Position numbers and translations under genes: made by a program | From: Cellulomonas sp. S1-8 | GTDB lineage: Bacteria > Actinomycetota > Actinomycetes > Actinomycetales > Cellulomonadaceae | Assembly (NCBI RefSeq): GCF_026184235.1 | Contig: NZ_CP110806.1 | Coordinates: 3,906,001 to 3,970,000 of the forward strand | Reading direction: 5' to 3' | Length of the DNA: 64,000 nucleotides | Notes under the pieces: generated by a model | Database searches by the model: none | What the model was told of the DNA's origin: nothing | What the model saw: only the letters and a program-made list of their open reading frames with translations | In this document: positions 8,447 through 18,135 of the stretch, piece by piece | How the letters are laid out: every line of letters starts with the position of its first letter | Position numbering within the stretch: position 1 is the first letter of the stretch

Positions 8447-9108
8447 TCCGGGTGGTGCTGGTCGACGACCAGGCGGTGGTGCGCGCGGGGTTCCGCGTGC
8501 TGCTGGAGGACGTCGGCGACCTGGAGATCGTCGGCGAGGCGGCCAGCGGCCCGGAGGCCGTCGCGGTCGTGCGGCGGACGCACCCGGACGTCGTCTGCAT
8601 GGACGTGCGCATGCCCGGGGGCGACGGGCTGACGGCCACGCGGCAGATCGTCGCCGACCGCGACCGCGACGGCGCGACCCTGCCGGCCGTGCTCGTCGTG
8701 ACGACGTTCGACCTCGACGAGTACGTCTTCGGGGCGCTGGAGGCCGGGGCCGAGGGGTTCGTCCTGAAGGACTGCGACCCCGAGGACCTGGCCGACGCGA
8801 TCCGGCGCCTGGCCCGCGGGGACGGCATGCTCGACCAGTCGGTCACGCGGCGCGTCATCGCGGAGTTCGCGCGCCGCCGCCCCGCACCCACTCCTGGCGC
8901 CGAGGCGGACCTGCTCACCCCACGCGAGACCGACATCGTCCGGCTGCTCGCGCAGGGCCTGTCCAACGCGGAGATCGCCGACGCGCTGTTCGTCGAGCCG
9001 TCCACGGTGAAATCCCACCTGGGCCGCGCGATGACGAAGCTGGGCACCCGCGACCGACTGCAGACGGTCGTCTGGGCCTACCGCACGGGCCTGGCCACCC
9101 CCACCTGA
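8443..9108 (+). CDS. LuxR/NarL-family response regulator
   Basis: 221-aa two-component regulator. The receiver domain (1-~120) has the acidic pair in LVDDQ, the phosphoacceptor Asp54 in CMDVRMPG, and a conserved Lys in LKDCDPEDL. The C-terminal LuxR helix-turn-helix (~150-215) reads LTPRETDIVRLLAQGLSNAEI. It is translationally coupled to the upstream kinase gene and should be phosphorylated by it. A hairpin follows immediately downstream and probably ends the operon. Confidence 0.95.
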   Translation: MIRVVLVDDQAVVRAGFRVLLEDVGDLEIVGEAASGPEAVAVVRRTHPDVVCMDVRMPGGDGLTATRQIVADRDRDGATLPAVLVVTTFDLDEYVFGALEAGAEGFVLKDCDPEDLADAIRRLARGDGMLDQSVTRRVIAEFARRRPAPTPGAEADLLTPRETDIVRLLAQGLSNAEIADALFVEPSTVKSHLGRAMTKLGTRDRLQTVVWAYRTGLATPT

Positions 9109-9129
9109 CCCGCTCGCCCCACCCCACCG

Positions 9130-9177
9130 CGAGAGGTCATTCCAGCCCGCGGAACCGGGGCTGGAAATGACTTCTCG
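9130..9177 (+). terminator. Hairpin after response regulator gene (GAGAGGTCATTCC arm)
   Basis: Inverted repeat with arms of about 20 bases (CGAGAGGTCATTCCAGCCC and GGGCTGGAAATGACTTCTCG, one mismatch and one bulge) around a ~9-base loop, 21 bases past the stop codon. No long T tract follows. It belongs to a family of related hairpins found at several gene ends here. Confidence 0.65.
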
Positions 9178-9249
9178 GCACCCCGGGGGCGGTGTCGCGG
9201 TGGCGATGTGACCCGCCCTCTCCAGCGCGCGTGACTCGTCACTCGTCTG

Positions 9250-9294
9250 GAGGGTTATCGGATCGTGACCTGTCATGAGAACCCTCTAATCGGA
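9250..9294. promoter_or_regulatory. Inverted and direct repeat upstream of cutinase gene
   Basis: AGGGTT at 9251-9256 is mirrored by AACCCT at 9280-9285, and each arm is followed by the direct repeat ATCGGA. The AT-richer context about 100 bases upstream of the cutinase start suggests a promoter or operator. The regulator is unknown. Confidence 0.35.
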
Positions 9295-9376
9295 CATTCT
9301 GGGCGCGCCGGTGACCGTCCCACCGGTCGGCAGGTCGTCGTGGACCTGCTGCCGTCCACGTCTGCGAGGCCCCTCC

Positions 9377-10279
9377 GTGCAGCTCCCCCGTCCCCGTCGC
9401 GTCCTGGCCGCCACCGTGGCCGCCGTCGCGGCGCTCACCACCGTCACCACTGCGGCCACGGGCGCCGCCGCGGCGACCGCCTGTCCCGACGTCGAGCTCG
9501 TGTTCGCCCGCGGCACGGGCGAGGCCGCCGGGCTGGGCATCGTCGGCCGCCCTCTCGAGCGGGCGCTGGCCGCCGAGCTGCCCGGCCGCAGCGTCGTGGC
9601 CACCGCCGTCGACTACGCCGCGAGCTCGTCCCAGGCCAGCGCCGGTCCCGGCTCGGGCGACATGGTCGCGAAGGTCCAGGCCCGGGCCGCGGCGTGTCCC
9701 GCGACGCAGTTCGTCCTCGGCGGGTACTCGCAGGGCGCGACCGTCACGGACCTCGCCCTCGGGATCCGGACGGGGGTCACGGCGGGCACCGCACTGCCCG
9801 CCGACCTCGCCCCGCGCGTCGCTGCCGTCGTCGTCTACGGCAACCCGCTCGGGCTCAGCCGTCGCACGATCGCGCAGGCCGCCCCCACGTTCGCCGCGCG
9901 CGCCGTCGAGTTCTGCAACTCCGGCGACCCCGTCTGCGAGTCCGGCGGCGGGCGGTTCTCGGCACACCTCACCTACGCCACCAACGGCACCGTCACGCAG
10001 GGGGCGCAGTTCGCCGCGAGGCTCATCGGCTCCGGCGCGCCCGTCCCGACCCCCACCGGGACGGCGGCCCCCACCCCTGCCCCGACGACGCCTGCCCCGG
10101 GCGCCGGGTGCGTCACCGCGAGCACGCGGCAGCACGTCCGCGACGGCCGCGCCGTCGCAGTCTGGCTGCGCACGTACGCGCGCGGGTCCCGCGACGCCCT
10201 CGGCCTCCTGAGCAGCCGCAACGAGGTCGCGCTGCAGCTCTCCGACGCGGACACCTGGAGCCTGGTGGCCTCCTGCTGA
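9377..10279 (+). CDS. Secreted cutinase-family esterase with C-terminal accessory domain
   Basis: 300-aa secreted serine esterase. An Arg-rich start and hydrophobic stretch form the signal peptide (cleavage near AAAATA). The alpha/beta-hydrolase core has GYSQG with Ser118, then Asp184 in CNSGDPVC and His197 in FSAHLTY as the triad, with cutinase-type paired cysteines. After a Pro/Thr linker (~225-243) comes a ~57-residue domain bounded by cysteines (GCVTAS ... SLVASC) of the kind seen at the ends of actinobacterial secreted esterases. It probably cleaves cutin, polyester or lipid esters outside the cell. GTG 9377 is preferred over ATG 9311 because it places the basic n-region at the N-terminus. 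Confidence 0.88.
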   Translation: MQLPRPRRVLAATVAAVAALTTVTTAATGAAAATACPDVELVFARGTGEAAGLGIVGRPLERALAAELPGRSVVATAVDYAASSSQASAGPGSGDMVAKVQARAAACPATQFVLGGYSQGATVTDLALGIRTGVTAGTALPADLAPRVAAVVVYGNPLGLSRRTIAQAAPTFAARAVEFCNSGDPVCESGGGRFSAHLTYATNGTVTQGAQFAARLIGSGAPVPTPTGTAAPTPAPTTPAPGAGCVTASTRQHVRDGRAVAVWLRTYARGSRDALGLLSSRNEVALQLSDADTWSLVASC

Positions 10280-10293
10280 CCCGCCCCCGCACA

Positions 10294-10340
10294 CGAGAGG
10301 TCGATCCCGCCCCGTCCCCCGGGGCAGGATCGACCTCTCG
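10294..10340. terminator. Bidirectional hairpin between cutinase and asd (GAGAGGTCGATCC arm)
   Basis: Arms of 20 bases (10294-10313 and 10321-10340) with one mismatch and a 7-base loop, lying between convergent genes. Strong enough to stop transcription from both sides. The arm sequence matches the hairpins near 9.1 kb and 14.2 kb. Confidence 0.75.
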
Positions 10341-10354
10341 GCGTCTGGGTCGTG

Positions 10355-12677
<2,323 letters not shown>

Positions 12678-12838
12678 GGCTTCGGGACGCTTCCGGTGGG
12701 CGGGCGGGGAACCCCGTGAGTGTAGGCCGGGCCCAGGATGCGGACGCCCGGTATTCCGTATGACGGACGGCCGTCCGAGTCCGGGACGAAAGGGTTCGGG
12801 GACTGCCGCACCGGCCGGTCGCACGCGAGTGTGCCCAC

Positions 12839-14137
12839 ATGACCCCACTGCGACCTGCCCCGCGCCTGCGCGCGGCCCTCACCGCGGCCGTCGCCGCCAT
12901 GCTCGCCCTCGGCGGTGTCGTCCTGGCCGTCCAGGCCCAGGCCGCCCCCTCGTGCACCGTGGGCGGGACGGGGACCACCTGGCCCGGGGGCTTCGTCACC
13001 GAGGTCCGCGTGACCTCGGGTGAGGCCCTCTCGTCCTGGACCCTCACCTGGACGACCCCCCACACCGTCACCAACGCGTGGAGCGCGAACGTCCAGCAGA
13101 CCGGGACGACCGTGACCGCCACCAACGCGCCCTGGAACGGGCAGGTCGCCGCCGGCGGCGTCATCTCGTTCGGGATGCAGGGCACCTACGCGGGGTCCAC
13201 GTTCGTCAGGACCATCGACTACCGCCTCAACGGCGTGCTGTGCGCCGGGCAGACGCCCCAGACGCCGACGCCGACCTCGAACACCCCCACGCCCACCCTG
13301 TCACCGACGCCCACGCCGTCACCGACGCCGACGCCCACGCCGTCGCCGAGCGACACGCCGTCGCCCACGCCCACGCCCTTCCCGACCCCGACGGCGACGC
13401 CCACCCCGACCCCCACGCCCACCCCGACCCCGACTCCCACGCCCACGACCGACCCCGGCGACTGCACCAGCGCGTTCTGCGACGGCTTCGAGTCCCAGAC
13501 GGGCACCGCACCGGCCGCACCGTGGACCATCGTGCAGCCCGACTGCTCGGGCACCGGCACCGCGAGCATCGACTCCTCCGTCGCCCGCACCGGCACCCGC
13601 TCGCTGCGCGTCGACGGCGCCGTCGGGTACTGCAACCACGTGTTCGTGCAGGCGACCGGCGCCGTGTCCGGCACCGGCCCCACGTACGTCCGGTTCTGGG
13701 TCCGTCACACCACCGCGCTGCCGACGTCGCACGTGACGTTCGTGGCCCTGAAGGACGCCAACGACAGCAACAAGGACCTGCGCATGGGCGGCCAGAACGG
13801 CGCGCTGCAGTGGAACCGCGCCGGCGACGACGCGACCCTGCCCGAGCAGAGCCCGTCGGGCGTCGCGCTCAGCAAGCCCCTGCCGACCGGCCAGTGGTCG
13901 TGCATCGAGGCGCTCGTCGACCCGGCCGGCCGGCTGACGACGTGGCTCGACGGCACGCAGGTCACGGGCCTGACCGCCGACGGCACGCCGACGCACGACG
14001 TCGACGGCCAGTGGCACAACAAGCCGTGGACGCCGCGCCTGCTCGACCTCAAGCTGGGGTGGGAGAGCTACGGCGACGGTGCCGACACCCTCTGGTACGA
14101 CGACGTCGTCGTGGCGTCCTCCCGCACGGGCTGCTGA
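12839..14137 (+). CDS. Secreted CBM2-type carbohydrate-binding protein with C-terminal lyase-like domain
   Basis: 432-aa secreted protein. The signal peptide ends near AQAAPS. Residues ~38-138 form a family-2-like cellulose/chitin-binding module with Cys at each end and conserved Trp residues ([18 protein letters not shown]). A Thr-Pro linker of about 60 residues follows. The C-terminal ~220 residues start with [10 protein letters not shown] and contain GYCNHVF and WYDDVVV. They resemble the beta-jelly-roll domain of fungal Cip1 and related bacterial polysaccharide-lyase-like proteins; this match is from memory and less sure. Likely role: binding and perhaps cleaving plant polysaccharide. The ATG at 12839 has no strong ribosome site. 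Confidence 0.75.
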   Translation: MTPLRPAPRLRAALTAAVAAMLALGGVVLAVQAQAAPSCTVGGTGTTWPGGFVTEVRVTSGEALSSWTLTWTTPHTVTNAWSANVQQTGTTVTATNAPWNGQVAAGGVISFGMQGTYAGSTFVRTIDYRLNGVLCAGQTPQTPTPTSNTPTPTLSPTPTPSPTPTPTPSPSDTPSPTPTPFPTPTATPTPTPTPTPTPTPTPTTDPGDCTSAFCDGFESQTGTAPAAPWTIVQPDCSGTGTASIDSSVARTGTRSLRVDGAVGYCNHVFVQATGAVSGTGPTYVRFWVRHTTALPTSHVTFVALKDANDSNKDLRMGGQNGALQWNRAGDDATLPEQSPSGVALSKPLPTGQWSCIEALVDPAGRLTTWLDGTQVTGLTADGTPTHDVDGQWHNKPWTPRLLDLKLGWESYGDGADTLWYDDVVVASSRTGC

Positions 14138-14141
14138 CGGA

Positions 14142-14210
14142 GCCGGATCGCCCTCTCACCGGACGCGGGCTGGGGCTGGATCGCCCCCTCACGTGAGAGG
14201 GCGATCCGGC
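14142..14210 (+). terminator. Three-arm hairpin region after CBM2 gene
   Basis: Arm 1 (14142-14159, GCCGGATCGCCCTCTCAC) pairs perfectly with arm 3 (14193-14210). A second copy, arm 2 (14176-14192, CTGGATCGCCCCCTCAC), lies next to arm 3 and can also pair with it (two mismatches). The two structures exclude each other. Position five bases after a stop codon suggests a terminator. Confidence 0.7.
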
Positions 14211-14296
14211 CGTCACACCACGGTGCGACGGCCGGCCGCAGGCGGTCCACCTGCGGGTGGACCCGCGTCGGCGCCCCGCGCTCCTAGCGTTGCCCC

Positions 14297-15358
14297 ATGC
14301 CACCCGACGACTCCCCCGCGCAGCCCGGCGGTCCCGCACCCGACACGGGCCCCGGCCCCGAGGTCGGCCCCACGACGGCTGCGGCCGTCGCCCTCGCACC
14401 CCGCCCCCTCGGCATCGAGGTCACCGGCCTGCGGCGCGCGTTCGGGGCGGTCAAGGCCCTCGACGGCGCCGACCTCGTCGCCCGTGCCGGTGCCGTGACC
14501 GCGCTCGTCGGGCCCAACGGCTCCGGCAAGACGACGCTCCTGCTGGTCCTGGCAGGTCTGCTGGTGCCCGACTCCGGCCAGGTCCGTATCGCCGGCATCG
14601 ACCCCGTGACGGACAGCGCCGCCGCGCGGGCCCGCACCGGGTGGATGCCCGACGCGTTCGGCACCTGGGACTCCCTGACGGCCCGCGAGGTCCTGGCGAC
14701 GTTCGCCGACGCCTACCGCGTCGGCCGCGCGACCGCCGCGACCCGGGTCGACGAGCTCCTCGAGACCGTGCACCTCACCGAGTACGCCGACCAGCCCGCC
14801 GCGGTGCTGTCGCGCGGCCAGAAGCAGCGCCTCGGCCTGGCGCGCGCGCTCGTGCACGACCCGCAGGTGCTGCTGCTCGACGAGCCGGCCAGCGGGCTCG
14901 ACCCGCGCTCGCGCGTCGACCTGCGGATCCTGCTGCGCCGCCTCGCCGACGAGGGCCGCACGGTCCTGGTGTCGTCGCACGTGCTGACCGAGCTCGACGA
15001 GATGGCCGACGACGCGGTGTTCCTCTCGCGCGGCCGCACCGTCGCCGGGATGTCCGACGCGGACGTCGCGAGCGGGCGCCGCACGTGGCACGTGCGCACG
15101 CTGTCCCTGCCGGCGCTGACGGGGTGGCTGGACACCGCCGGCGTCGCGTACCGGCTCGACGGTGCGATCCGACCCACCGACGTGTCCCCCGACGGCGTCG
15201 CCCCCGCGGGCGGCGTCCTCGTCGACGTCGACGGCGAGATCGGCGCGGTCGCCCTGCTGCGCGACGTCGTCGCCGCCGGAGTCCCCGTCGTGTCGTCGGC
15301 GCCCGCCGCCGGTGCGCTCGAGCAGGCGTACCTCGCCCTGGAGGAGGAGCGGCGATGA
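14297..15358 (+). CDS. ABC transporter ATP-binding protein
   Basis: 353-aa ATPase. Walker A is GPNGSGKTT, the signature is LSRGQKQRL, Walker B is LLLDEPASGLD. The layout is that of ABC-2 type exporters (CcmA/DRR-like), with an unusually long ~35-residue acidic and Pro-rich N-terminus. Its TGA overlaps the ATG of the permease gene (ATGA), so the two form one exporter. The substrate is unknown: antibiotic, lipid or a cell-wall component are all possible. Confidence 0.92.
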   Translation: MPPDDSPAQPGGPAPDTGPGPEVGPTTAAAVALAPRPLGIEVTGLRRAFGAVKALDGADLVARAGAVTALVGPNGSGKTTLLLVLAGLLVPDSGQVRIAGIDPVTDSAAARARTGWMPDAFGTWDSLTAREVLATFADAYRVGRATAATRVDELLETVHLTEYADQPAAVLSRGQKQRLGLARALVHDPQVLLLDEPASGLDPRSRVDLRILLRRLADEGRTVLVSSHVLTELDEMADDAVFLSRGRTVAGMSDADVASGRRTWHVRTLSLPALTGWLDTAGVAYRLDGAIRPTDVSPDGVAPAGGVLVDVDGEIGAVALLRDVVAAGVPVVSSAPAAGALEQAYLALEEERR

Positions 15359-16500
15359 CCGCGACGACCACCCCGCAGACCCCGCAGACCGCACCGACCG
15401 CCACCCGCGCGGTCGGCACCTGGACCCTCACGCGGCACGGCGTGCGCACCGTCACCGCCCTCGAGCTGCGTCAGCGTGTGCGCTCGTCGCGCTGGAAGGC
15501 CGCGCTCATCGTGTGGTTCGTCGTCGTGGGGGCGATCACGCTCCTCGCGGGCGGCGCCCTCACACTCTTCGACGACTCCGCCGCCACGTCCGACGAGGCC
15601 GGCGACGTGCTCTTCATCGTCGTCACGGCCCTGGTCCTCGGGCTCGGCCTGCTCGTGACGCCGACCCTCACGTCGACGGCCGTCAACGGCGACCGCGCCG
15701 CCGGAACCCTCGCGACCCTGCAGGTCACCCTGCTCTCCCCGGCGGAGATCGCGGCCGGCAAGCTGCTCGCCGCCTGGCTGAGCGCGTGCGCGTTCCTCGT
15801 CGTCAGCCTGCCGTTCTTCGTCATCGCCCTGGTGATGGGCACCGTCCCCGTCGCGACGCTGCCGCGCGTCGTGCTGCTCACCGCGCTGCTGCTGGCCGCC
15901 GTGTGCGGCATGGGCCTGGGCTGGTCGACGCTCGCGGCCCGCCCGGCCGGGTCGACCGTCCTGACGTTCGTCACCGTCGCCGCGCTCACGGTGTTCACGC
16001 CGATCTTCTTCGGGCTGACCTTCCCGTTCCTCAGCACCACCCAGGAGGTCCAGGTCTACGGCGTCCCGGACGACTACTGGATGGAGATGGACGACGAGAG
16101 CGGCATGCCCGCCGACGAGCCCGTCTGCGAGCTGAGCGTGCAGGAGCGTGACATCGCGCGGACCGAGTGGACGTGGTGGCTGCTGGCGATCAACCCGTTC
16201 GTCGTCGTCGCCGACGGCGCCGTGCCGGACTCCGCGTCGAGCACCGGGTCGTCCGCCGCGTTCACCAGCGGCACCACGCAGGCGCTGCGCGACCTGCGCC
16301 TCGGTACGGCCGAGATCATCGACGAGTGCTGGCAGGACGACGACACGTCCGACGTCGTCCCCGTCCGCACCGGCGCCGGACCGGTCTGGCCGTTCGGCCT
16401 CGCGGTGAACCTGCTGCTCGGCGCCGCCGGGTTCGTCGTCGCCGTCCGACGCCTGCGGATCCCGCAGCGCACCCTGGCGCGCGGCACGCGAGTGGCCTGA
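15355..16500 (+). CDS. ABC-2 type transporter permease
   Basis: 381-aa integral membrane protein with about six hydrophobic segments: one near residue 55-75, a cluster at 85-235, and a last one near 350-370. A ~100-residue acidic outer loop precedes the last segment and carries two Cys (DEPVCEL, DECWQDD), which may form a disulphide. Start is by ATGA overlap with its ATPase. Typical of ABC-2 exporters in which two permeases and two ATPases form the complex. Confidence 0.88.
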   Translation: MTATTTPQTPQTAPTATRAVGTWTLTRHGVRTVTALELRQRVRSSRWKAALIVWFVVVGAITLLAGGALTLFDDSAATSDEAGDVLFIVVTALVLGLGLLVTPTLTSTAVNGDRAAGTLATLQVTLLSPAEIAAGKLLAAWLSACAFLVVSLPFFVIALVMGTVPVATLPRVVLLTALLLAAVCGMGLGWSTLAARPAGSTVLTFVTVAALTVFTPIFFGLTFPFLSTTQEVQVYGVPDDYWMEMDDESGMPADEPVCELSVQERDIARTEWTWWLLAINPFVVVADGAVPDSASSTGSSAAFTSGTTQALRDLRLGTAEIIDECWQDDDTSDVVPVRTGAGPVWPFGLAVNLLLGAAGFVVAVRRLRIPQRTLARGTRVA

Positions 16501-16600
16501 CGCGCCCCACGACGCCGCCCGCCGGCCGCGTCCGCCCCCGCCCGCCGGTCATCGCCTCCGGTGGGCGGTCAGGCGGCGGTCGGCGGGCGGACCAGCGCGC

Positions 16601-17182
16601 TCAGGGCTGCAGCGCGTCGTACTCCGCCTCGGCTGCGACGTCGTCGTCGACGTCCAGACGCACGTGCGCGAGGATCGTCTGGATCGCGCGCAGCGTGCTC
16701 GCCGCACGCTCGCCCCAGTCGGCCAGGTAGCTGAACTGCCACCACCACAGGGCCTCCAGCACGTGCCCGCGCTCGTGGTGCGCCAGGCCCTGCGTGACCG
16801 CCCCGACGATCGCGACGAGGTCACCGGAGATCGACGCCTCCTCGACCTGCGGCCCGAGCAGCGGGTCGATGACCTCGACGTACTCGTCGATGCCGTCGAG
16901 CAGGTTCGCGAGGTTGGCGCGCAGCGGCTCGAGGTCCGCGTCCGGGCCGACGTCCGGCTCGAACCGGGACGGCGGGACGACGTCCGTCGTCGCACCGAGC
17001 CGCGCACCGGCCGCCAGCAGGTCCGACAGCGCGAGCAGCAGCAGCGGCAGGGACGCCTCCGGTGCCGATCCGGCAGCCACCTCGGTGACCGTCGTGAGAA
17101 ACCCCCGCGACTCGGACGCGACCGCGTCCGCGATGTCCTTCAGGTCCGCGTCCGCCACGACATGCGCGTCGTCGGTGCTCAT
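16601..17182 (-). CDS. DUF5063 domain-containing protein
   Basis: 193-aa acidic helical protein matching the actinobacterial DUF5063 family, commonly found just downstream of recR. The segment HERGHVLEALWWWQFSYLADWG is the recognisable core. Function unknown. ATG 17182 has GAGAGG upstream; a GTG at 17206 would start almost at the recR stop and lacks a ribosome site. It lies 25 bases downstream of recR on the same strand, suggesting an operon. Confidence 0.82.
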   Translation of the reverse strand: MSTDDAHVVADADLKDIADAVASESRGFLTTVTEVAAGSAPEASLPLLLLALSDLLAAGARLGATTDVVPPSRFEPDVGPDADLEPLRANLANLLDGIDEYVEVIDPLLGPQVEEASISGDLVAIVGAVTQGLAHHERGHVLEALWWWQFSYLADWGERAASTLRAIQTILAHVRLDVDDDVAAEAEYDALQP

Positions 17183-17207
17183 GAGCTGCCTCTCGTCGTC
17201 GTCCACG

Positions 17208-17807
17208 TCACGCGCTCAGGCGCCGTCGGCCCTCGAACGCCCGACCCAGGGTGACCTCGTCCGCGTACTCCAGGTCGCCGCCGACCGGCAGCCCCGAGGC
17301 CAGTCTGCTCACGGTCAGCCCCATCGGCACCAGCAGGCGTGCCAGGTACGTCGCCGTCGCCTCGCCCTCGACGTTCGGGTCGGTGGCGAGGATGACCTCG
17401 GTGACCGTGGCGTCGGCGAGGCGCGACATGAGCTGCGCGATGCGCAGGTCGTCCGGCCCGACGCCCGCGATCGGGTTGATCGCGCCGCCGAGCACGTGGT
17501 ACCGCCCCCGGAACTCGCGGGTCCGCTCGATCGCGACGACGTCCTTGGCCTCCTCGACCACGCAGATCACCGCGAGCGAGCGGCGGGGGTCCCGGCAGAT
17601 GCGGCACTGCGGCTCCTGCGCGACGTTGCCGCAGATCTCGCAGAACACCACGCGCGCCTTGACCTCGGTCAACGCGTCCGCCAGCCGACGCACGTCGGCC
17701 GGGGCCGCCGCGAGGATGTGGAACGCGATGCGCTGGGCACTCTTGGGGCCGACCCCGGGCAACCGCCCGAGCTCGTCGACCAGGTCCTGGATCGCGCCTT
17801 CGTACAC
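17208..17807 (-). CDS. recR: Recombination mediator RecR
   Basis: 199-aa DNA-binding protein that with RecO (and RecF) loads RecA at gaps. N-terminal helix-hairpin-helix ([20 protein letters not shown]), a four-cysteine zinc site (C56, C59, C68, C71), a Toprim domain (~80-175) and the C-terminal [20 protein letters not shown] are all present. GTG start. Full length. Placement near dnaX on the same strand is the classical dnaX-recR arrangement, here separated by a repeat-rich 328-base spacer. Confidence 0.97.
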   Translation of the reverse strand: MYEGAIQDLVDELGRLPGVGPKSAQRIAFHILAAAPADVRRLADALTEVKARVVFCEICGNVAQEPQCRICRDPRRSLAVICVVEEAKDVVAIERTREFRGRYHVLGGAINPIAGVGPDDLRIAQLMSRLADATVTEVILATDPNVEGEATATYLARLLVPMGLTVSRLASGLPVGGDLEYADEVTLGRAFEGRRRLSA

Positions 17808-18135
17808 CCCGCCAGACTAGTTCCCCGCGGCGCCGGCACCGGCGCCGGCGCCCGGTGGCGGTCGGCGCGAGGGGGCTGGGTCGCGGTCGGCACGGGGTGC
17901 GGGGTTGGTGATGCCCGGCGCCACCACGCCTGCACGCCTGACCCGGACGCGAGCGAGAACGCGGCCGTGGAGTTCACCCGGTCGCGGCCGGCACGGGGTG
18001 CGCAGGGTTCGTCGTGCGCAGGGTTCGTCGTGCTCAGGTTCGTCGTGCTCAGGTTCGTCGTACGCAGGGTTCCTCCTGCGCCGCGTGACCGACCCCGCAC
18101 CTCACGCTGGTCGCGTGGTGCGACGGGCCGGTGCG
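17808..18135. other. Gene-free spacer between dnaX and recR with repeats
   Basis: No convincing gene. It holds a GC-only stretch with overlapping GGCGCCGG palindromes (about 17828-17853), two copies of a 23-base element beginning GGTCGCGG (17879-17901 and 17980-18002, one mismatch), and the tandem array described separately. Confidence 0.7.
17998..18075. repeat. Tandem repeat, five units of 15-16 bp
   Basis: Units GTGCGCAGGGTTCGTC (17998-18013, 18014-18029), GTGCTCAGGTTCGTC (18030-18044, 18045-18059) and GTACGCAGGGTTCCTC (18060-18075). Non-coding minisatellite between dnaX and recR; length variation among strains is expected. Confidence 0.85.

Noticed and set aside
12678..12838. Lysine riboswitch upstream of lysC
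   Set aside because: The leader is short and shows no L-box features; actinobacterial lysC is normally not riboswitch-controlled.
17998..18075. CRISPR or coding repeat
   Set aside because: Units of 15-16 bp are directly adjacent without spacers, and frames through them lack any gene-like context.
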